Below the pieces are notes generated by a model, which searched no databases, was not told the origin of the DNA, and saw only the letters and a program-made list of their open reading frames with translations. The position numbers and the translations under genes were made by a program. Of a DNA stretch of 64,000 nt, positions 11,221-22,224 are shown in pieces. The stretch lies in the NCBI GenBank assembly GCA_004352715.1, contig SCFE01000014.1:1243402-1307401 (forward strand), written 5' to 3'. Source of the stretch: Hofstenia miamia. Lineage: Eukaryota > Xenacoelomorpha > Acoela. Each line of letters opens with the position of its first letter. Position 1 is the first letter of the stretch.

Positions 11221-12271
11221 TGTTGGGGGTGTGTGTGTGTGTGTGTGTGTNNNNNNNNNNNNNNNNNNNNNNNNNNNNNNNNNNNNNNNNNNNNNNNNNN
11301 NNNNNNNNNNNNNNNNNNNNNNNNNNNNNNNNNNNNNNNNNNNNNNNNNNNNNNNNNNNNNNNNNNNNNNNNNNNNNNNNNNNNNNNNNNNNNNNNNNNN
11401 NNNNNNNNNNNNNNNNNNNNNNNNNNNNNNNNNNNNNNNNNNNNNNNNNNNNNNNNNNNNNNNNNNNNNNNNNNNNNNNNNNNNNNNNNNNNNNNNNNNN
11501 NNNNNNNNNNNNNNNNNNNNNNNNNNNNNNNNNNNNNNNNNNNNNNNNNNNNNNNNNNNNNNNNNNNNNNNNNNNNNNNNNNNNNNNNNNNNNNNNNNNN
11601 NNNNNNNNNNNNNNNNNNNNNNNNNNNNNNNNNNNNNNNNNNNNNNNNNNNNNNNNNNNNNNNNNNNNNNNNNNNNNNNNNNNNNNNNNNNNNNNNNNNN
11701 NNNNNNNNNNNNNNNNNNNNNNNNNNNNNNNNNNNNNNNNNNNNNNNNNNNNNNNNNNNNNNNNNNNNNNNNNNNNNNNNNNNNNNNNNNNNNNNNNNNN
11801 NNNNNNNNNNNNNNNNNNNNNNNNNNNNNNNNNNNNNNNNNNNNNNNNNNNNNNNNNNNNNNNNNNNNNNNNNNNNNNNNNNNNNNNNNNNNNNNNNNNN
11901 NNNNNNNNNNNNNNNNNNNNNNNNNNNNNNNNNNNNNNNNNNNNNNNNNNNNNNNNNNNNNNNNNNNNNNNNNNNNNNNNNNNNNNNNNNNNNNNNNNNN
12001 NNNNNNNNNNNNNNNNNNNNNNNNNNNNNNNNNNNNNNNNNNNNNNNNNNNNNNNNNNNNNNNNNNNNNNNNNNNNNNNNNNNNNNNNNNNNNNNNNNNN
12101 NNNNNNNNNNNNNNNNNNNNNNNNNNNNNNNNNNNNNNNNNNNNNNNNNNNNNNNNNNNNNNNNNNNNNNNNNNNNNNNNNNNNNNNNNNNNNNNNNNNN
12201 NNNNNNNNNNNNNNNNNNNNNNNNNNNNNNNNNNNNNNNNNNNNNNNNNNATATATATATATATATATATA
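11221..12271. other. (GT)n, 1000-base gap, (AT)n
   Basis: A GT repeat ends at 11250, followed by exactly 1000 unknown bases (11251-12250) and an AT repeat to 12271. The two flanking repeats have different units, so more than one simple repeat, and possibly unique sequence, is hidden in the gap. Confidence 0.9.
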
Positions 12272-12696
12272 TGAAAAAATGTAAATTTGACTTTTAAATG
12301 CTTCCTATAATTAAAATTTTTTCATGATTGCGTTCTTCATTTAACGCCTAATTGATGTCACACAAAACCACGCCTACGATTACCGGCAAAATTATTGACT
12401 TAATTGGGAAACCATTCACGTGGGATTAATTAATTAAATTTGTATGAGCGGTAATTACGTTCCAAGACAACGCTGTTGTAAAGGAAAATTAAAAAAAAGG
12501 AAATGCACCACTAGGACAAATGATCTGCCGTCAGTTGTGTGCTTGCTAATTCAAACAGTCCTAAAACCTCTTAGAAAGTTGTACAATATGAATACTTGTC
12601 AATGAAAGCAGAGTTAAAATTCTTTTGTGGCACAGAAATTTTCATATAGTTTTAGACTTTAGTCTTGTTTTATGTAAATGAATCAACATATTTTGC

Positions 12697-12697
<1 letters not shown>
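12272..12697. other. AT-rich spacer, no gene seen
   Basis: No coding, RNA or repeat signal could be supported in this stretch. Confidence 0.5.

Positions 12698-12733
<36 letters not shown>
12698..12733. repeat. (TAA)n microsatellite, 5' flank of R4/Dong-like element
   Basis: About 12 TAA units directly abut the truncated 5' end of the retrotransposon that follows. R4/Dong-type elements are known to insert into TAA repeats, so this is probably the target site. Confidence 0.85.
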
Positions 12734-13671
12734 GTTACAGAGCAGAGGCTTGCAGGGCAAGTGAGAAAGTTACAGCTGGATGAGAGTAAGGGGAAAAAGA
12801 GAGTTGAACAAGTTAAGCAAAGGGAAGATGAAGTGATAGATGTTGAGACAGAAGTGGCAGAAGCAGCAGTAGATGCAGACACTGAAGCAGCAATCAAGGA
12901 AAAGATGAAGGAAGAAATAGGTGAGAGAGCTAGGTTGCCAGTCCCAAGAAGAGTTAAGAGAAGTAAGCTAGCAGTAGAGACAGCAAAAGTCAATAAAGTG
13001 TTGGAGAGGATAGATGCTAGGAGTGTTACAGAAGTAAATAGCTTAGTGTATGCAGGGGCATGTGAGGTGCTGAAGAATGTAGGCGTGGAAATGAAGAAGA
13101 AGAGGCAGCAAGAAGATAAGGCAGACAGAAAGCCATCATGGGAGAGGAGAATTGAGAATAAAGTGGCAAAAATTAGGCAGCAAATAGGGAAGATCACGAC
13201 AAGTAAGGCAGTGCAAGACAGGTGCAGGGTAGGTAAGGGGAAGACTATAGAAATTGCAAGAGAAGAGCTTAAGCAGAGATTAGTTGCAGAAGCTGAGAAA
13301 CTGAGAAAGTATAGGGCAAGGGCAAAGCAGGCAAGAGACAATATGAAGTTTGAGACTAAAGAAGGAAGATTCTACAAAGAACTAGATGCAGGAGGAAAGG
13401 CTACAGCTAAAGCAGGTGAGGATGCAGTAAGGTTCTGGGAGAATATATGGGGAAGTGCGGGACCAGAGATAGAGAGTGTACAGATGCAGAAAGAAGTCAG
13501 GCAAGAAGAAGAAGTAACTGTAAGGCTGAAGGAGGCTCTAAAGAAGATGAAGAACTGGAAGGCGCCAGGCAGAGTGTTCATGAGAGACTAGCAGTAGCAT
13601 TGGAGGAGTGTGTGGTGCGTGGGTGCCCAGAGTGGATGGTAGTGGGAAGGACATTTCTGATACAGAAGGAC
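12734..13671 (+). pseudogene. R4/Dong-like ORF, region before and at start of reverse transcriptase
   Basis: An open frame from 12734 to 13591 (about 285 codons) is highly charged (Lys, Glu, Arg) and probably coiled-coil. Around 13369-13445 it has RFYKEL and AVRFWENIWGS. It ends with LKKMKNWKAPG (13540-13570), the usual entry to the reverse-transcriptase domain of non-LTR elements (WKAPGxDG). Immediately after, the frame shifts. The next frame gives RLAVALEECVVRG and WMVVGRTFLIQKD, which normally lie further into the domain, so roughly 40 residues are missing as well. The gap then interrupts it. Composition differs sharply from host exons. Confidence 0.75.
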
Positions 13672-14170
13672 NNNNNNNNNNNNNNNNNNNNNNNNNNNNN
13701 NNNNNNNNNNNNNNNNNNNNNNNNNNNNNNNNNNNNNNNNNNNNNNNNNNNNNNNNNNNNNNNNNNNNNNNNNNNNNNNNNNNNNNNNNNNNNNNNNNNN
13801 NNNNNNNNNNNNNNNNNNNNNNNNNNNNNNNNNNNNNNNNNNNNNNNNNNNNNNNNNNNNNNNNNNNNNNNNNNNNNNNNNNNNNNNNNNNNNNNNNNNN
13901 NNNNNNNNNNNNNNNNNNNNNNNNNNNNNNNNNNNNNNNNNNNNNNNNNNNNNNNNNNNNNNNNNNNNNNNNNNNNNNNNNNNNNNNNNNNNNNNNNNNN
14001 NNNNNNNNNNNNNNNNNNNNNNNNNNNNNNNNNNNNNNNNNNNNNNNNNNNNNNNNNNNNNNNNNNNNNNNNNNNNNNNNNNNNNNNNNNNNNNNNNNNN
14101 NNNNNNNNNNNNNNNNNNNNNNNNNNNNNNNNNNNNNNNNNNNNNNNNNNNNNNNNNNNNNNNNNNNNNN
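13672..14170. other. Assembly gap inside the retrotransposon (499 unknown bases)
   Basis: Unknown bases between the reverse-transcriptase start and the endonuclease of the same element. The homologous interval in an intact element would be much longer. Confidence 0.9.
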
Positions 14171-14641
14171 TGGAGTTTGAGCAGGCAGCATGGGTTAGAA
14201 GCAGGAGACAAGTGGTATGAGCACAAGCCACAGGGCGTCATAGAAAATGAGAAGGTTAAGATACTGTGGGACTTCAACATACAGACAAGCAAGGTGATAG
14301 AAGCACAGAGGCCAGACATAGTAGTGGTATACAAAGAGAAAAGATTAGGAACAGTGATAGACATAGCAGTACCAAAAGACAGAAATGTAGAAAGCAAAGA
14401 GAAAGAGAAGATAGACAAGTACAGAGAGTTAGCAGAGGAAATAGAAAGACTGTGGAAGTTAAAGAAAGTTGAAGTAGTCCCAGTAGTAGTAGGAGCACTA
14501 GGAGCAGCAAGTAAGAAGCATAAGAGATACTTGGAGCAGTTGGGAGTACCAAAGTGGGAAGGAGCAGTAGCACAAAAGGCAGCATTGTTAGGAACAGCTA
14601 GAGTCCTGAGGAAAGCTCTCAGACTCCCTGGGAACTGGTGA
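14171..14641 (+). pseudogene. Restriction-like endonuclease C-terminal domain of the R4/Dong-like element
   Basis: This frame is open to the stop at 14639-14641 and gives the C-terminal domain used by R2/R4-type elements to nick their target DNA. Readable in order: KWYEHKPQGV, VKILWDFNIQT, then RPDIVVV and IDIAVPKDRNV, which together form the PD-(D/E)xK nuclease core (Pro-Asp, then an acidic residue about 13-14 positions later). Next come KEKEKIDKY, the PVVVGALGAASKK segment and KAALLGTARVLRKAL at the end. The 3' untranslated region is short (about 50 bases) and runs straight into TAA repeats. The domain is intact here, but the element is 5'-truncated and gapped, so it is called a pseudogene. 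Confidence 0.8.
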
Positions 14642-14689
14642 GTTCCCCGAGCTGAGAGGGATACCAGCATGAAGCTGTGATGTGCAAGG

Positions 14690-14690
<1 letters not shown>

Positions 14691-14724
<34 letters not shown>
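14691..14724. repeat. (TAA)n tail of R4/Dong-like element
   Basis: About 11 units directly following the 3' untranslated region. It serves as the tail or as the remaining half of the target microsatellite. Confidence 0.85.
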
Positions 14725-17700
14725 TAATTTGTGAGGTCATTGTAATGTGTAACATCTCAAGGACATTTCAACTTTTTAGATTGTTTACAGAAATATAAAT
14801 TGGATTAACTAACTTGTATCAGCACGTTTATAATGGTAATGCTACATCTAAAACTTAACTAAACAGCAGCATGAATGACTAGAACAAAGAATAAAAATTA
14901 GGATTTTATTAAATTGGATTTTGAAAACAATGACCTTTAACTACTTTGAAATTTACATAAAATATCATTAAAAAAATTTTGTTCTAAGTCGAAGAAAGAC
15001 TATTCAAAAATGCAACCTAGTAACAACTGTTGAGTCGTCTATGCTCATTACTGGAAAACAATAATAGGCCAATATTTGCCTGATGGTGAAATTCCAAAAA
15101 TTTCACTCATAATGAACCAATGCAATAATTGCTTGACATTTTGATATTGCTTGGGAAAGAGCGGAGCCCTAGATAGAGGCCATGCGCGCCTAATCCTTAG
15201 GCCAGCTCTGAAAGATTGAGTATCTAAAACGGTATTAAGGTCTTCTCTGATTTATAAAATACTAGAGATTTTCGCATTCAATAAAAGTGGTACAACTCAT
15301 AGACGCATATGATGAAGTTCTCTTCTAATAATGAAGAAATTTTGTAATTATAATTGTTTGGATTTTATTCTGTGTGATTTGTTGGAAGTTTGGGAAAAAA
15401 CGTATACAACTACAGTACTTTGCTCTGTTAAATATGCACACATTGTAAAATATATTTAAGATCTTCGTCAAATTTCTTAAATCAGATCATGAAATGTCAT
15501 TCAATAGCGATGCCATTAATTAAGTTTATTACATGTACAGTACATGTCTTTGCATTACAGTGAACAAATATAAAATTTATTATTGTTAAATAGGTTTCAT
15601 CCTAATACATAGCAAAGCTTTTATTTTTCCCACTACTTACTAGTATATACGAGTCATGTGTGAAAACACTTATTTATTTTTATTTGTTAAGGTGACATGT
15701 TGCCGTTTTCAAATCCTCACTAAAAATATTCATCATCCTGCTAAATTTTGCAGTTAGTGAGAGAACGCTGTCTGTGGCTTGGAAGACATAGAGGTAGCTT
15801 AAATCCAAAATCCTTTGAAACACGATATTTTTACACATAAATTGTAAACTCTGAAACAAGCAATTCCTTCTACGGGGAAAAAAAGAGCAAATCTAGTCAA
15901 TTTTAAAAAACGAATCAATTGGTACTGGGTCGGATAAAGACATCATTCTGGTCGATTTGTGTCAGCTCCAAAAAATTTGACCTGTTTCTATCCTTGCTCA
16001 GCAAGGGATTTTTTCCTGNTGCAGACAGAAGAAGGCGTACATCTCAAAATATTGTTGAAAAACTTGAAGTATAGTTTTCCAAAGATGGAAGTGGGTGCGA
16101 GTTGGGGTTTTACTCGTTGGTGCGGTGCAGTGCGGGCATTGAATTTCAAACGCCACGCGGGTTGCGGTGAGGGTCGATATTTTTATTTTGTTACATGTGT
16201 AATACTAAACTAATACACTTTTAATTATACTACGAAATCTATATAATATAATAGATTTAACATTATTTACTTAATTAAACAAAATTAATAGAAAGTCAAT
16301 TTGGTGATTAACTTTTTTTTGGCTTAATTACTTGAAATGACAGGCAATATTTAGAAAATAGCGGGTTTGTTGCCGGTGCGGGTGAATTTTTTTAACAGAC
16401 GTGCGGGTGCGATCCAATGTGTTTATAAAAAATTACACCCGCGTCCATCTATGTTGTGTTCGCATTTCAAAAAACATATAATTTAAGTCCTTATATATTT
16501 TTTGCTAGGTTATTTATTTTAAATTCGGATCAGGTTTAGATCCAAAAATAATTTTAAAAATTCAGATTGCAGCAGATTTCAAAATTTCATTTCTGGCACA
16601 AAGTTTTTCATGCGTAGAACTAAATCTCTAAGTTATATATTGCTATTAAACCTAAATTTCCCATGAATCTTTTAAGTTCTATAGCGGTTTCAGACTTGTA
16701 TGGTCTATCTACACAAAACGAATTGGCTGAGATTAGTTGTTTTAAAATCGGAAATCTTTCTTGATATTCTTCTTACTTCAATTATTGGCCTAATATTGAT
16801 AACTATTTTCATGTACGTAAAAATTTCTATTTTCTTCATGAATTTTCAAATATGCGCATCATCAAATAACAAGATTATGAATATTTGAATAATATGAGAA
16901 ATTTAGCGAAACCTCAGCCGTTTTTTTGCTAGTAAATTTCATAATTTTTAAAAAATGTGATGTTAGATCTAATTAATGGAGGAATTTGTTAAGCTATTTT
17001 AACGTTTTTTCAAACACAATATATTATCTTTTTATTTGAACCATAGGTGGAAGCTAGTCGGGTCGACCAGCAGGGTGGGTCGGATCGGATCTTGTCAAAT
17101 TACTTTGTCAACCTGCAATTTAAAAAAGTATTTCTAAGTAACTATTTCTCCTCTTGCACATTTTTTGGCAAACAAAAAACTGCAAAATCCAAATAAGAGT
17201 AGCAAAACCACCATTCAACATATTTTATCACCATATTTTAGAAGTATTAGTTGAGATCTTGTAGTAATTAAGATCGTGCAACTTCTCTATTTGTTTACTC
17301 GATCAGTTGTGGCAAAGCGTTCTTAAACTTAATTAAAAAACGCTTTGAGTTGTGGCATAGGTAGATGCAGTTTGGGTCAATGCAAGTTAGGTCGGGCTAA
17401 CTAAAAAGTAGTGGAGGTCGAGTTGGATCGAGAGTTTTTGCTGACCAAATCTACGTATGATCTGAATATGAATTATGGCGACAATTTGAATGTCCTTAAA
17501 ATTCGGATTTTCACCAAAAAATAGTTAATATTTTCGAGTAATTCCAGTACAGAAATAGTTATTCACCATTATAATCATGTGTGATTTCAAAGTTTCTTGG
17601 AGAGAATTGCTTAAAATGTAGGCGAAGCTTTTTGCAACTTGTAGTTCACACTAGGCGATTTTGATAAATTTGCATTTTATAAACACAATTTGAGTGTGAA

Positions 17701-19140
17701 TAATAAATTTTTGAAAAATATTGTAAACGGTAGTTAGTGCAGTAATTCAATAATAAAAAATTTATCATTTTAATTGTCATAGCATATTTACTTAAGGATT
17801 TTAGATATTGGTCAACGTTTTTAGGTATGAACAGTCTAATCCAGATTAATGTTAATAAATAAGTTGTGAAAAATTTTCATTAACATTTTAATTTGCAACT
17901 CCCTTGATAATAACTAGTAATTAAGAACAACTATTGTACATCTGCTTCCTCTTGATACTTCCTGATTTTCTTAATGAATGACAATAGTCCATTGTCCATA
18001 TATAGAAACAACTATGACGCATATTTTTAAAGCCTACTTACTAAAGTCAAATTTAATTTTAAATTACCAGATAGGACTCTTATTCTTCATTGTTAAGTAT
18101 CTCGTCATGATAATAAGCGTAACGTAGTCAACGGCAGCGTGGTATTTAAGTCAATTTAGCAATTGAATGGTATTTAAGGAAAATTAGAAATGAGACACGT
18201 TGAGATCGAATACATCTGCTTCCGATCCTCTTATAATCTTTTAATATTATTTTTTATTAAAACTTATCTGAACTGCTTCATGAAATAAGGATAATATATT
18301 AATAGCATTTTTGCTGTTATCAGAGATCTAATATTTTAAGCCCCAATATTTTAGACTTTTTATTAAACACTATTAAATTGTTACAACCAAATTAAACAAA
18401 GAAACTTTGAAATTTGTAGTTGTAAAATGTAAAAGTGCAATAAAATTTTTGTGATATTTATACTGTTTCATCAAATTATACTAAGTTCATTCGGATGTAC
18501 CTTACAAAATAGTAAGAAATAGAAGAAACATGCAAATGATATACTTACATGGAAGTAGAAAAAATTGTTAGTTTTTTAATGGACGCAAACTGTGCGAGGA
18601 AACATTCTTGAAACTTGTCTTGATCGAGACATCACTTATATATATTTTTTCAGCAAGTTAATTTGAAAATAGCAATTTAGGCCTATGCTACTTTCAGATA
18701 TACAATTCTGTAACTCTCTAATTTTCATTCTTAAAGAATTGGCGAAGAATTTATAGATTCTTAAAAATCAAGTCATACAATGAAAATTACATTAGTTATT
18801 GATTAATAACATTGGTTTTGAATGGAATTACTAAAGCTAATGGTGCCTTTTGGCTTACAGCTTTCTTTGTCAACAAAATGCTTTTATAAGTGATATTGAA
18901 TAAATTTTTCTTAACTTTTTATTTCAGTTGTTACGTCAACAATTTTGCTTGAATATGAATTAAGGTAATCATAGAACGTTACCGCATATAATCTACGTTG
19001 GTTCTTGCAAAATAATTCATTGATATTTATTTCTTAGTATAAATTAGGGTATGAGGTCTGGAAATGATCATTTTATTATTATTATTATTGTTCACTGATT
19101 TTCAACTGAGAGTTATTTTTTCTATGAACAAATTTTACTT

Positions 19141-19143
<3 letters not shown>
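14725..19143. other. AT-rich DNA; several GC-richer repeat islands, no gene
   Basis: No exon is supported. Islands worth noting: 15150-15225 (a GC-rich word with AGGCCATGCGCGCCTAATCC, unidentified); 16085-16175 and 16360-16450 (repeated GTGCGGGTGCG-type words and their complement CACCCGCG); 17045-17115 (GGTCGACCAGCAGGGTGGG then TTGTCAACC); and 17370-17460 (GGTCGGGCTAACT, GGTCGAGTTGGATCG). A single ambiguous base is at 16019. The open stretch at 15959-16213 runs through the G-rich repeat and is not credible. Confidence 0.5.

Positions 19144-19174
<31 letters not shown>
19144..19174. repeat. (TA)n microsatellite
   Basis: About 15 uninterrupted units. Confidence 0.9.
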
Positions 19175-19178
<4 letters not shown>

Positions 19179-20929
19179 ATGTGTCATTACGTATTTGACT
19201 GCTGTGCAGTTGGGGATAGCATGCTTGTAAATCTGAAAACAACTTTCTGAAATATTATTTAGGAATTGTTTTTAATGCATAAAATGAAACCATTTTTTGC
19301 TTATCTTGCTATCCAGAAGGTAATAGATCTAAAAGCAGCTTATACTAAAGAGTCAAATTCATTTTCACCGAATAGGTTTGCAAAATCTCTATCAATCCAA
19401 ACACGAAGACTTACTGAAATAAGTATTAATAATGAATATTTTGTTATTTGATATTAAATTTTATATTTTAGCAAGGAAAATATTTCCATTTTTGCAAAAA
19501 TTCAATTATTTTTACTGTTAGACTCATCGACATAGTGTCTGTACGCTTCTCTAATAGTCTGGTTATATGAACTGTGAAATAATTATCAAATGAATCGAAA
19601 CTAATTTTTTCATTGTTTATCTGTAATATTATGCATTACTGTCTGCGCTTATGTTTTCTAAAAGACTTAACTAATCTTAAAATTTGTAATAATCTTTGTA
19701 TAATTTTGATATCAGTGTGAATTTCGTTAGATGTAAGAAGAAAGTTTATAAATTTCTTATAATTATTGCTTCTATTTGAATTTAAAGTTGCATAACGCTA
19801 AATGGAACATTATCAAATGATGACTTTCTAGTTTAATTAGCCGATTAACTTTAGCCCTATTTCCACTAGCGTTACTTTCATGCAACAAATCGATTTGTCG
19901 GTATTTTCGAAGAATTTTATCCAAGCTTGTTAAAAAACATTAAAGGCTGGCTTTTTACATGGACACATCTATAGGTTTGTGCTAAAACTTATTCTTGTGC
20001 CTGAAGTACATGTCAATATGAATATTTCTTAATGGAAAATCCGATTTTTGCAACATTATTCAAATTTTTGCATGTATAGTGTTAAGATTATGAGACAGTC
20101 TAATGTCCATGGGTTAAACAACTACTTTGAACTATTTTGATATTGTTTTTAGGAAAAACTGCGTGTGTTCTGTTCAGGCTTGCTGTGTGCATAGTGAGAG
20201 GTTGTCGGCCCATCACAGATTTTGAAATATTCCTAGTAAAATTAGGGTTAAATAGGAAATCGAAAATTATAATAGTTGATAATGTCATTCAATCCTTAAT
20301 AGCAAACTATGCACATTTTTACATTGCATTTCACTGTTATAATTGCGAGCTTTTTTAGTATTTATAAAAATATATCGTTATTGTAAATACATTGTTAGCC
20401 GAATGAGTGAAAGATAAATATTTTTCAAAAACTGATTTTCAAAATTTCTTTGATGAACAATAGATTGGTTCTTCAACCGACTAAAAAGCAAGGTGGTTGA
20501 TTTTGTTTTATATTAAAGCATATAGTAGAACATATAATAATCATACATAGTACATTGTTTACAAAAGAGGAAGCTATTGCATAGGGACATAATTTGTAGT
20601 AAATGCTTATATAACTTTTATGAATGTTGAAATTGCTTATTTAATTATTCCAGGTAAGTCAAGAAAACAGAGCAGCATACAGGATAGTCACAAATTTTGC
20701 AAAATGTGTTTACTGTTGCATAATTTTCAAAAATACCAAATGAATGAGTTTCAGAGTTTTACTTAAACGAAATAATTTGCAAGCCCATTATTATCACTGT
20801 CAGAGGTCTTCATTTTCAATATTAATAATAATTCTAAATTTATTATATATTTAAATAAAATAGCATTAGTGAAATTATATAATGTTAATGTGCAAATTTT
20901 GCCAAAATTTGAATATCAAAATTTGTCCT
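19175..20929. other. AT-rich DNA, no gene seen
   Basis: No domain, splice-linked exon or RNA gene could be supported. I specifically looked on the minus strand for the TM2-TM7 exons expected downstream of the receptor exon at 22028-22224 and did not find them here. Confidence 0.5.
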
Positions 20930-21058
20930 TAGCCTCCAATTTTGGTTTGAAATTTGAATTTTAAAATTTTACAAAATTTGATTTGAAAGTTTGGAATTTT
21001 TGCAAAAATTTGAAAATTTGATTTGAAAGTTTGAAAATTTGTATTTGATTTGAAAACC
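20930..21058. repeat. Imperfect low-complexity repeat of TTTGAAAATTTG-type words
   Basis: The word AAATTTGATTTGAAAGTTTG occurs twice (near 20979 and 21015), embedded in many variants of AATTTGAAATTTG. The tract ends at a GC-richer word, CCTGGGTCCGGG. Confidence 0.7.
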
Positions 21059-22027
21059 CTGGGTCCGGGTTCTACGCGTCTAATGTTTATCGGGTACTTG
21101 CAAGTACGAATAGACTTGTAATTCCATATTGTTTATATTGAATAATATTTTTTTAATACACATAAATTATAAACAACATTTTGAAAAATTTACAGAAAAT
21201 CTGGGATGGAAGAAATTTCAAAATTGACTTACTATTACGCACCTTTGAGCACAAATCAAACCAAATGCATTGAACGTTATATTCTATATAAAGAAAAGTA
21301 GGGTAGAAGCTCTACCCACACATCACTAATATGCATACATGTCATCTGACTGGGGAGGACAGTGTGGTTCCAAGTTGACCCCACATAAATTTTCTTCGGA
21401 AGAGGTGACGTAGGGATCAAATTTGTGGGCCATGAGCAAACCTGCCAATTTGACAGTAATTTTCACAGCAATGCACTTTTTGTTGCTAAGGCAATTATAG
21501 CGGGTAATGTGGTAAGATAATTTTAATCTTTCGAATATCAGGGGCAAGAGATGCCCAAACTGTAGCGTAAAGGCATGTAAAATAACATAAAAATATCCAA
21601 ACCATTAAAATAATATAATTTCTCATCATCATTGATTTAGCAATAAAAGAAACATTAGAAAAAGTCTCAGACCAGTGGTTTCTACAAGAATGTTATTAGC
21701 AATTTTATAAAAATTGGCAGTATATTATTGAATACTCTTGAAAAATGACGAATGTTTTGATTTGATAATTTATTATCTAAGCTTTCTATAAAATTTTGTA
21801 TATCTGCATTTGTAACTGCTCGTGATGTGTTGGGTTTCTAGTGATGACGTTTAGAAGGAATAACCAATGACGTGGCTGCAAAAAAACTGCAATAATTTTA
21901 TTGGTTAACCCCAAATATAAAACGTATTTTTAGAATCGAGGTAATGCAGGCACAAAAATATGCTAAGCGCACTGTTTGCAAATATTCAGTTAATCACATC
22001 CAATTTTAATAAAAACAACTTTCTTAC
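21059..22027. other. Presumed first-intron sequence of the second GPCR
   Basis: AT-rich, with no exon recognised. It lies immediately downstream (minus strand) of the splice donor at 22027-22026, so it should be intron if that gene is real. Confidence 0.4.
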
Positions 22028-22224
22028 CTGTCTATAACGATCGTCATCAAAATTAAGCCATTACCAATTATTCCAATGACAAATATAATAGGAAATGATA
22101 TCAAAGCCAAAAGATTTCTTTTAAATCTGGGTTCAAAATTACTAAGAGACATATTTTTAATGTACATTTCATAATCATAATCACTTAGTCCATTTAGAAA
22201 GTCAATGTAATTCTCTGAGTCCAT
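22028..22224 (-). CDS. Class A GPCR, first coding exon only (paralogue of the 40998-50838 gene)
   Basis: Opens with ATG at 22224 and encodes 65 residues plus two bases. The N-terminus is acidic and tyrosine-rich (several Asp/Glu/Tyr in the first 20 residues) with an NMS glycosylation site. It is followed by one membrane helix with the TM1 signature IIGNGLIL, whose Asn is position 1.50. The exon ends AG|GTAAGAA, a strong donor in phase 2, right after TM1. The complete receptor upstream (50663-50838) has the same donor phase at the same place, so the two are paralogues in tandem on the same strand. No second exon was recognised in the 22 kb downstream. It may lie beyond the window or in a gap, or the exon may be an orphan. 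The ligand is unknown; peptide receptor is an inference. Confidence 0.75.

Larger units (their letters stand above)
12734..14690 (+). mobile_element. Non-LTR retrotransposon with restriction-like endonuclease (R4/Dong-like), 5'-truncated
   Basis: The insert lies between (TAA)n tracts at 12698-12733 and 14691-14724. Its composition is purine-rich and GC-richer than both flanks. The coding strand is plus: a linker and the start of the reverse-transcriptase region left of a 499-base gap, and the restriction-like endonuclease right of it. The frame opens immediately after the TAA tract with no start codon, as expected of 5' truncation during target-primed insertion. The reverse-transcriptase core should need well over 1 kb. 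It is therefore either deleted or the gap size is an underestimate. Family placement rests on endonuclease type and TAA flanks. Confidence 0.75.

Noticed and set aside
12670-13581. Minus-strand Ser/Leu-rich open frames opposite the R4-like ORF
   Set aside because: They are the complement of a purine-rich coding strand. Only the plus strand contains retrotransposon motifs.
6399-14670. Long apparent open frames of 190-417 residues spanning the gaps
   Set aside because: They are made almost entirely of unknown bases; only short repeat-derived ends are real sequence.
15959-16213. Plus-strand 84-residue frame
   Set aside because: It runs through a G-rich low-complexity island and includes an unknown base; no domain.
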